64,000 bases of DNA, from contig JANMNO010000005.1 in NCBI GenBank assembly GCA_031374115.1, forward strand, positions 62,001-126,000, given 5' to 3'. The notes below the pieces were generated by a model. The model saw only the letters and a program-made list of their open reading frames with translations. It ran no database searches and was not told where the DNA came from. Source of the DNA: JAKFWF01 sp031374115. GTDB taxonomy: Bacteria; Pseudomonadota; Alphaproteobacteria; Rhizobiales; Hyphomicrobiaceae. Shown here one piece after another: positions 17,124 through 23,551 of this stretch (positions are counted from its first letter, which is position 1; every line of letters starts with the position of its first letter). The position numbers and the translations under genes were made by a program.

Positions 17124-18524
17124 GTGGGGGATCTTGTTAGGCACTTCGATGTGCGTAATTTGAGGGATGTGGCAGCCGCCGGGGTCTTGAGCTTTCTCGC
17201 CGCGCTCCTGTTTTCGCCTGATCAGTCCGAAGCCGCTCGCAAGGCTTTTATCGTTGGCAACTCGAACTATGCCCACGTCAGCAGTCTGCCCAATCCGGCC
17301 AATGACGCAGCCGATCTGGCCGCAAAACTCAAGGCGCTGAACTACGACGTCACGCTCGAACTCGACGTCGGACGTGCGCAATTCCTGCGCAGCTTTCAGA
17401 AATTTTCCGGGTCGCTTGCGGCGGACGACTTGGCGCTACTCTATTTTGCCGGCCACGGCATGCAGATCGGCGGCGAGAATTATCTGTTCCCGGTCGATGC
17501 GCGTGTCGAAAAAGAGGATGACGCTCGTCAATATCTCGTACCGCTCAATGCCTTGCTGGCCGATCTATCGCGGATCACGCGAAGCCGAATTCTGATCCTC
17601 GATGCTTGCCGCAACAATCCATTCGCCGACGAGATCGCAAAGGCGCAAGCGACCCGTTCGGCCGGCGTTGCCCGCGGCCTTGCTCGCGTTTACGCCGGCG
17701 TTGGATCATTCATCATCTACTCGACCCAGCCCGGCAATGTGGCGCTCGACGGAACGGGTCGCAACAGTCCGTTTACAGATGCGTTGCTGCGGCACATCTC
17801 AGTTCCTAACGCCGATGTCCACGCGGTGATGCGCCGGGTGCGCGGCGACGTGCAGCGTGCGACCGCCGAACAACAGGTCCCTTGGGAGAATTCTTCCCTG
17901 GTCGACGAGGTTGTGTTTGCCGGTGGCAGCGCGGTAGCGGCAGCTCCGAACCCGCCAGTTCAGCCCTCACCCGCACCACCGGCGTCGCGACCGAACCAGC
18001 CTGGCCGGGTCCCGGCGACAACAGAGACCTACAGTTACGTTACCGGGCTCGATCCCAAGGGCGACAACTTTCTGGCGCTGCGATCGGGCTCCGAGCCGGA
18101 CGCTGTTCGCATCGCGACGATGGGCCCGAACACCTTGCTGAAGGTCGCCGAGAGCCGTGGTGTGTGGCGCCGCGTCGTGCTGCCCGACGGCGCAACGGGC
18201 TGGGCGCACAGCAACTGGATTGCCTGCTGCCGCACGATAGCCGGTGCTCCCAGTGCCGGTACCAGCGCTGCGACTACGGGCAAAACCGCACAACCCGTTA
18301 TCACCGCGAAGGCACCTGGGGACACCTGCGACAGCCTGTGGCTGCGGCGCAATACGATCTGGAAGCGCAACGGTTACTGCTTCGCGAGCGCCAAGGCGAA
18401 GCAGGCGCTCGGCAATGCCGGCTGCTCCCGCGACCAAGCGGCTGCGCGCGCCGCGATGTCCGCGTCCGACCTCGCCGAGGTCGATGCACTGTCGGCCAAG
18501 GAGCAAGGCATGGGTTGCCAGTGA
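17124..18524 (+). CDS. Caspase-fold (peptidase C14) protein with SH3 domain
   Basis: The product (466 residues from GTG 17124, preceded by GGAGGG) has a membrane-anchoring or signal segment (AAAGVLSFLAALLF). A caspase-like domain follows, with the catalytic His in LLYFAGHGMQ and the catalytic Cys in ILILDACRNNPF, and the typical start KAFIVGNSNYAHVSSLPNPANDA. After a Pro-rich linker comes a bacterial SH3-like domain (VTGLDPKGDNFLALRSG to GWAHSNWIACC). The end is a short Cys-containing YARHG-like region (DTCDSLWLRRNTIWKRNGYCF). It is probably an extracytoplasmic metacaspase-type protease or scaffold; substrate unknown. The frame runs open to 16971, at the edge of the groEL remnant, but has no support there. 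Confidence 0.85.
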   Translation: MGDLVRHFDVRNLRDVAAAGVLSFLAALLFSPDQSEAARKAFIVGNSNYAHVSSLPNPANDAADLAAKLKALNYDVTLELDVGRAQFLRSFQKFSGSLAADDLALLYFAGHGMQIGGENYLFPVDARVEKEDDARQYLVPLNALLADLSRITRSRILILDACRNNPFADEIAKAQATRSAGVARGLARVYAGVGSFIIYSTQPGNVALDGTGRNSPFTDALLRHISVPNADVHAVMRRVRGDVQRATAEQQVPWENSSLVDEVVFAGGSAVAAAPNPPVQPSPAPPASRPNQPGRVPATTETYSYVTGLDPKGDNFLALRSGSEPDAVRIATMGPNTLLKVAESRGVWRRVVLPDGATGWAHSNWIACCRTIAGAPSAGTSAATTGKTAQPVITAKAPGDTCDSLWLRRNTIWKRNGYCFASAKAKQALGNAGCSRDQAAARAAMSASDLAEVDALSAKEQGMGCQ

Positions 18525-18540
18525 TTGAAGGTTCATGACG

Positions 18541-18567
18541 GGTGTCAGACCCGGAGGGTCAGACACC
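18541..18567. repeat. REP-like hairpin between convergent genes
   Basis: GGTGTC-A-GACCC pairs with GGGTC-A-GACACC around a GGA loop, leaving one A-A mismatch. It lies between the convergent caspase-like and hydrolase genes. There is no U tract on either strand, so it looks more like a repetitive extragenic palindrome than a classical terminator. Copy number cannot be judged here; I saw no second copy in this window. Confidence 0.4.
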
Positions 18568-18589
18568 AAAAACGAACGGCTGGACGTTC

Positions 18590-19663
18590 TCACATCCCTC
18601 GTTTCGGAACCATGGCCAAAAACTCGCCCACTTGCTTGCTCCAGAACTTGGCCATACCTGTTGTCCCATGTCCGCGCGTTTCGGCGCTGGCGGCGATCAG
18701 GAACAGGCGACCGCTCTTGATGCGCTTGAGTTCGCGTTCGACCAAACCGAACTCCGGCGGGTTACGCTCATCATCGGCTGAATTGATCACGAGGACATGG
18801 GCGTTGATTACATCCAACATCGGTTGCGGATTGTAGTCGCGTGAGGCGTCCCACTGATAGACGAAGTTGTTAGCGTCGGCCACGAAAGAGCCTGCCAACC
18901 GCTCGTCGACGATTTTGTCTGCGGCAGCCCGCGTCGGTGCCGCCGCCTGATAGGCCAACGAGCCGCCGTTCGTCGCTATGCCGTAGAACACGTTGGCAGT
19001 CTTCAGGCCCTTCGGTTGCGCGGTGTAATTACCATCGTTGTAATCGGGATCCTTGCGCACCGCGTCGATGAGCATGCGGCGCATCATCCAATTGCGGGCC
19101 GACATTTCGGTCGGCTGCGAGGCCATCGGCACCAGTGCGTCCATAAACTGAGGGTACTTCACGCCCCAAACCCAGGTGTGCATCCCGCCCATCGAATTGC
19201 CGAGCACGAGACGCAGATGTCTAATGCCCAGGCCTTCCGTCACCAACCGATGGTGCGCCTGCACCATGTCGTCATAGTTATATCTGGGAAACTTTCCGCG
19301 CAGCCCGTCGGAGGGTTTCGATGATTTGCCGGCGCCAAGCGCGTCCGGCAGGATGACGAAGTACTTTTTCGCGTCCAGCGCCTGGCCTTCTCCAAAAATT
19401 TCGCCCGCGAACGCCGGCGTCAGAAGTCCGGTGCCTGAACCGGCCGTGCCATGCAGAATGAGCACGGGCTCGCCCGTCGGCTCACCAATCGTCGTGTAGT
19501 GCAGCCGCAGCTCCGGCATGACTTCACCAGTGCTGAAGCGGAAGTCTTTGGCGACGAACACATCTTCTTTCGGAGCCGGGTAGTCGGCTGCTGCCGCCAC
19601 TATCGAGAACAGGCTCGGGACGAGCATCAGCGCTGCAAACAGCGCACTGTTACGGAATTTCAT
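18590..19663 (-). CDS. Secreted alpha/beta hydrolase, MetX (homoserine acetyltransferase)-like
   Basis: The 357-residue protein has a signal peptide (MKFRNSALFAALMLVPSLFSIVAAAADY) and an alpha/beta-hydrolase fold closest to MetX. The nucleophile elbow is LGNSMGGMHTW, an acid is in VINSADDERNPP and a His in ETRGHGTTGMAKFW. MetX itself is cytoplasmic with a G-G-S-M-G-G elbow, so export and the N-S-M-G-G variant argue for a periplasmic esterase or acyltransferase rather than methionine synthesis. ATG 19663 follows GAGGAAA; the frame extends to 19795 without support. Confidence 0.82.
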   Translation of the reverse strand: MKFRNSALFAALMLVPSLFSIVAAAADYPAPKEDVFVAKDFRFSTGEVMPELRLHYTTIGEPTGEPVLILHGTAGSGTGLLTPAFAGEIFGEGQALDAKKYFVILPDALGAGKSSKPSDGLRGKFPRYNYDDMVQAHHRLVTEGLGIRHLRLVLGNSMGGMHTWVWGVKYPQFMDALVPMASQPTEMSARNWMMRRMLIDAVRKDPDYNDGNYTAQPKGLKTANVFYGIATNGGSLAYQAAAPTRAAADKIVDERLAGSFVADANNFVYQWDASRDYNPQPMLDVINAHVLVINSADDERNPPEFGLVERELKRIKSGRLFLIAASAETRGHGTTGMAKFWSKQVGEFLAMVPKRGM

Positions 19664-19998
19664 GTTCGTTTCCTCGTTCGGCACCCACTCTGCGGTGGAT
19701 CGACCAAAACCTAACCGCAAAGCCGCGGCTTCGCACCCGGGATTTGAACCCATTTCCCCCGACCCAGTCTCCTGTGCATAACCATATTCATCCATTTACA
19801 CCCATAAAAACCCATGCTATTCCATTGTTGCCCGACCCGCATCGGGCTGTGATGCCGTGGCTGGGCGCTTGAGGTCGGTAGAGGGCCCGAGCTTGACGCG
19901 ACCGCCACGGTTCGCGGCCCGCACTCCGCATGGGGAGCTCATGCGCAGCGGAGGCGGTTGGGTGTTGGTTCGTTCACGCGTTAGGATTGCAGGCGGGG
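19664..19998. other. Intergenic region upstream of the dcw cluster
   Basis: These 335 bases separate the divergent hydrolase and mraZ genes and should hold both promoters. The part from about 19770 to 19830 is unusually AT-rich. Near 19738-19756 the minus strand reads GGGTTCAAATCCC, resembling a tRNA T-arm, but no acceptor or anticodon arm can be built around it. A TTGACG near 19892 could be a -35 element for mraZ. No clear set of three MraZ-box repeats is visible. Confidence 0.4.
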
Positions 19999-20532
19999 AT
20001 GGATCGCTTTGTCTCAACATTCACGAACAAGATCGACGCGAAAGGCCGCGTCTCGATCCCAGCCCCGTTCCGGGCGGTGCTCGAGCGCGACGGCTATACT
20101 CAAGGCCTTGGCGGGCCACCCTCCGCGTCCGCAGGTGGGGGCGGCATCTACTGCTACCCCTCGCTCGACGCTGCCGCGATCGATGGCGGCGGCGAAAGGC
20201 TTGCACAGAAAATCGATGGCCTTCTCCGTGGCCTCGCGGATTACTCGGACGAGCGAGATGAGCTGTCGGTCGCTCTTTACGGCGACGTCCAGATCCTCAA
20301 CATCGACGGAGACGGCCGCATCGTCCTTCCTGAAGGCTTGCGCGCGCACGCGGGTCTCACCGGTCTCGTCACATTCGTCGGGCTTGGCGACAAATTCCAA
20401 ATGTGGGAGCCCGGAGCTTTCGGGGCCCGCCGCAAGTCTGCGCGCGAAAAAGTCCAGGAACACAGAAAACTGTTTGGCTCAGGCGGCAGATCCGTTACCC
20501 CCTCCGATGAAGAAAGAGGAGGAGGTGCATGA
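19999..20532 (+). CDS. mraZ: MraZ transcriptional regulator of the dcw cluster
   Basis: MraZ is an AbrB-fold DNA-binding protein at the head of division and cell-wall clusters that represses its own operon. The product (177 residues from ATG 19999) contains both duplicated SpoVT/AbrB-like halves, with signatures NKIDAKGRVSIPAPFR and NIDGDGRIVLPEGLRAHAG. The ATG at 19999 starts MDRFVSTF, the normal N-terminus, so the frame extension to 19930 is ignored. Its stop overlaps the rsmH start (ATGA). Confidence 0.93.
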   Translation: MDRFVSTFTNKIDAKGRVSIPAPFRAVLERDGYTQGLGGPPSASAGGGGIYCYPSLDAAAIDGGGERLAQKIDGLLRGLADYSDERDELSVALYGDVQILNIDGDGRIVLPEGLRAHAGLTGLVTFVGLGDKFQMWEPGAFGARRKSAREKVQEHRKLFGSGGRSVTPSDEERGGGA

Positions 20533-21548
20533 GCGCTCCGCACATACCGGTTCTACTGGATCCGGTGATCGAACATCTGGCCCCGCGGGACGGCGAACTG
20601 TTCATTGATGGTACGTTCGGGGCGGGCGGCTATAGCTCCGCCATTCTCGAAGCGGCGGACGTGCGCGTGCTGGCATTCGATCGCGATTTCACGGCGGTGC
20701 AATCGGCATCGGGTCTATGCGAGCGCTTCACCAACCGGCTGCGCATCATTAACGCGCCATTCAGCGAAATGGAGCGATACGCGCGGTTTGCAGAAGTCAC
20801 CGGTGACGCAGCATTGGTCGAAGGCCCACGCGTCGACGGCGTGGTGCTCGACCTTGGTGTGTCGTCGATGCAGATCGACCAGCCGGAGCGCGGCTTCTCA
20901 TTCCAGAACGACGGCCCGCTCGACATGCGCATGTCACAAGAGGGCGATCACGCCGGTCGCAGCGCCGCGGATCTCGTCAACACGCTGGACGAGGAAAAGA
21001 TCGCTAGCATCCTCTTCAACTATGGCGACGAGCGAAAATCGCGATCGATTGCGCGGGCTATCGTGCGCCGGCGAGCGGTCGAGCCGTTCACTCGCACACT
21101 CGATCTGGCAAGCGTCGTCGCCCGCGTACTCGGCCCCCGCAAAGCCGACGGCCGGCATCAGGCGACGCGCTCATTTCAAGCGCTCAGGATCGCGGTGAAC
21201 GACGAACTGGGTGAGCTTGCCCACGCGCTTGTTGCCGCCGAGCGTTTGCTCAAACCGGGCGGGCGGCTCGTTATCGTCACCTTCCATTCGCTGGAAGATC
21301 GACTGGTCAAACGTTTTCTGATCGAGCGCGCTGGCAAACAGTCCGCCGGATCGCGCTATCTGCCTGAAATCGTTGCTGTCGCGCCGCCGAGTTTCCAAAT
21401 CATTAACCAACGCCCGGTATCCCCCAGTGACGAGGAATGCGCCGCCAACCCGCGTGCGCGCTCGTCGAAGCTGAGGGCAGCACTCCGAACACCCGCGCCA
21501 CCATGGTCGCAAGGTGCCTCAACCGGCATGTCGCTCGTGGAGTTTTGA
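20529..21548 (+). CDS. rsmH: 16S rRNA (cytosine1402-N4)-methyltransferase
   Basis: RsmH (MraW) methylates C1402 in the 16S rRNA decoding centre using SAM. The 339-residue protein starts HIPVLLDPVIEHL and shows the SAM-binding DGTFGAGGYS, then VDGVVLDLGVSSMQIDQPERGFSF, TRSFQALRIAVNDEL and FHSLEDRLVKRF. It is the second gene of the dcw operon, overlapping mraZ by four bases and ending 17 bases before ftsL. Confidence 0.96.
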   Translation: MSAPHIPVLLDPVIEHLAPRDGELFIDGTFGAGGYSSAILEAADVRVLAFDRDFTAVQSASGLCERFTNRLRIINAPFSEMERYARFAEVTGDAALVEGPRVDGVVLDLGVSSMQIDQPERGFSFQNDGPLDMRMSQEGDHAGRSAADLVNTLDEEKIASILFNYGDERKSRSIARAIVRRRAVEPFTRTLDLASVVARVLGPRKADGRHQATRSFQALRIAVNDELGELAHALVAAERLLKPGGRLVIVTFHSLEDRLVKRFLIERAGKQSAGSRYLPEIVAVAPPSFQIINQRPVSPSDEECAANPRARSSKLRAALRTPAPPWSQGASTGMSLVEF

Positions 21549-21565
21549 AGACCGGGAGGGCAAGC

Positions 21566-21853
21566 GTGCGGCGAGCGGTTACAGCAGCATCAGTTCTTAT
21601 GGCGGTTGCAGCAGCCGTGGCCCTGTACGCGATCGGCTACGACACCCGGCGCCTTGCAGCGCGCGTGCACGCCTTGGAAAAAACAGCCGAGCATGCCGAA
21701 GCCGATATCGCCGCTGCGAAAGCAGAACTTTCACATCTTTCGCGCCCCGGCCGCATCGAGCCGCTCGCGCGTGCCATGGGCTTAATGCCACCATCACCGA
21801 AGCAGTTTGTCGATGAAAGCCGCCTGCCCAGACGGACGGCCGGCCAGCAATGA
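21566..21853 (+). CDS. ftsL: Cell division protein FtsL
   Basis: FtsL is a small bitopic divisome protein that links FtsB/FtsQ to FtsW/FtsI activation. The product (95 residues from GTG 21566, preceded by GGGAGGG) has one N-terminal membrane helix (AVTAASVLMAVAAAVALYAIGY) followed by a coiled-coil-prone periplasmic helix (RLAARVHALEKTAEHAEADIAAAKAEL), and ends LARAMGLMPPSPKQFV, a typical alphaproteobacterial FtsL motif. Assignment rests on topology and position between rsmH and ftsI. It overlaps ftsI by ATGA. Confidence 0.9.
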   Translation: MRRAVTAASVLMAVAAAVALYAIGYDTRRLAARVHALEKTAEHAEADIAAAKAELSHLSRPGRIEPLARAMGLMPPSPKQFVDESRLPRRTAGQQ

Positions 21854-23517
21854 CGGATCGCGGCGCCTCAGCGATTGCCCCGGTGCCGGAAAGCCGCACC
21901 ATCGCCGTTCTCTTGTGCATGATGCTTGGGTTTGCGGTATTGACCGGGCAGCTCGTATGGCTCGCGTTCAAGGGCCAAAGTACGACCCGGTTGTCGTTGA
22001 ACGAGCCGATTACACGCACGTTCGCAAGACCAGATATCGTCGATCGCAACGGCCGGTTGATCGCGACCGATCTTGAAGCACCATCGCTATACGCCGATCC
22101 GGCCGTCATCCTCGACGTTGACGAGGTGGCAGAGAAGCTGGGTTCACTTTTCCCAGACATCGATCAGTTGCAGTTGCGCCTGCAGCTTGCCGACAAGAGC
22201 CGTCGATTCGTCTGGTTGCGGCGTGGACTGTCGCCGCGGATGGCCCAGCGCGTACACGACTTGGGGCTGCCCGGGCTGGGATTTCGCCGCGAGCAGAAGC
22301 GCAGCTATCCGCTGGGACGCTTGGCTGGTCACATATTAGGCGCGGTCAACGTTGACAATCGCGGTTTATCGGGCGTTGAAAAATTCATCGACGAAACCGT
22401 CGGGATCGAAGCAGTGCTCGGCGTCAAGCCGTCGGCAAAGGTGCCGATACAGCTGTCCCTCGACATCGGCGCGCAATACGGATTGGAAGACGAGCTTTCG
22501 GCCGCAGTGCAGCGCTACGCTGCTGAGGGTGCGGCCGGCATCGTCATGGATGCTTCTAACGGCGAGATCATCGCAGCGGCGTCGCTTCCCGACTTCGATC
22601 CGGCACACCCGGCTCAAGCGCTCGAACCTAACCGGCTCGACAAGAACCAGTCGAGCACGTTCGAACTGGGGTCGATTTTTAAACTGCTAACAGTGGCGCA
22701 AGCGCTTGACAGCAAGGCAGCGTCACTCGACACCGTGATCGATGTACGCGCACCGTTGCGGATCGGCCGCCACCAGATCCGCGATCTGCATGCGGCTGGC
22801 AGGCCGCTGTCGCTGCGCGATATTTTCGTGCAGTCGTCGAACGTCGGCGCGGCGCGACTCGCCTTGGAAGCTGGAGCTGATCGCCAACGCGCGTTTCTCA
22901 ACCGCTCAGGCATTCTCAAGAAGGGTGCGACGGAGGCCGGCCCGATCGCGGGACCTAGCCAGCCGAAAGTGTGGGGTGAGGTCGAGACTGCCACGATCGC
23001 CTTTGGCCATGGACTGGCAATTTCGCCGATCCGTTTCACAGCCGCAGCTGCCTCTTTGCTCAATGGTGGTACCGAGGTCGAGCCTACTGTACTGCGGGCA
23101 AGCATTGCGCCGCGCCCGCAAGGTGATCGCATTATCACGCCCGAAACCAGTGCAACACTCGCGGCCCTGATGCGGCGCAACGTTACGTTGCCAGCAGGCA
23201 CCGGGCGACGCGCGGAGGTCGCTGGTTACGAGGTCGGTGGCAAGACCGGTACGGCCGAGATCGCGATCGAGGGTAAGTATCGCGCCGATTTGGTAATTTC
23301 GTCATTCCTCGCGACGTTTCCTGCAAGCCAGCCGCGCTACATCCTGCTGGTACTGCTCGATCGCCCGCAACCCTCGCCCGACTCCGGCGCCCAGATCACG
23401 GCTGGTACGAATGCAGCGCCCACCGCCGGCCGTATCATCGCACGTATTGGGCCACTTTTGCGCACTAACGTTGCCGAAGAACTGACAATGTTTGACGCCA
23501 TGCCCGACGCAAAATAA
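21850..23517 (+). CDS. ftsI: Septal peptidoglycan transpeptidase FtsI (PBP3)
   Basis: FtsI crosslinks septal peptidoglycan together with FtsW. The 555-residue protein has a short cytoplasmic start, one membrane anchor (IAVLLCMMLGFAVLTGQLVWLAF) and the pedestal domain starting RPDIVDRNGRLIATDL. The transpeptidase domain carries the active-site S-x-x-K in FELGSIFKLLTV, the SSN triad in QSSNVGAARLALE and KTG in GGKTGTAEI. The active-site context has L-G-S-I-F-K where E-P-G-S-T-F-K is more common, but the catalytic residues are kept. Third gene pair of the coupled dcw operon. Confidence 0.95.
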   Translation: MTDRGASAIAPVPESRTIAVLLCMMLGFAVLTGQLVWLAFKGQSTTRLSLNEPITRTFARPDIVDRNGRLIATDLEAPSLYADPAVILDVDEVAEKLGSLFPDIDQLQLRLQLADKSRRFVWLRRGLSPRMAQRVHDLGLPGLGFRREQKRSYPLGRLAGHILGAVNVDNRGLSGVEKFIDETVGIEAVLGVKPSAKVPIQLSLDIGAQYGLEDELSAAVQRYAAEGAAGIVMDASNGEIIAAASLPDFDPAHPAQALEPNRLDKNQSSTFELGSIFKLLTVAQALDSKAASLDTVIDVRAPLRIGRHQIRDLHAAGRPLSLRDIFVQSSNVGAARLALEAGADRQRAFLNRSGILKKGATEAGPIAGPSQPKVWGEVETATIAFGHGLAISPIRFTAAAASLLNGGTEVEPTVLRASIAPRPQGDRIITPETSATLAALMRRNVTLPAGTGRRAEVAGYEVGGKTGTAEIAIEGKYRADLVISSFLATFPASQPRYILLVLLDRPQPSPDSGAQITAGTNAAPTAGRIIARIGPLLRTNVAEELTMFDAMPDAK

Positions 23518-23551
23518 GAGACGAACGAGCAACTCAACGGGGCCACGGCGC

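Noticed and set aside
19700..19790. tRNA-like T-arm (GGGTTCAAATCCC on the minus strand)
   Set aside because: No matching acceptor, D or anticodon arm could be laid out around it, so it is at most a relic or chance match.
19920..19998. MraZ-box repeats upstream of mraZ
   Set aside because: Several TGGG-like words occur, but not as three regularly spaced direct repeats, so no operator is claimed.
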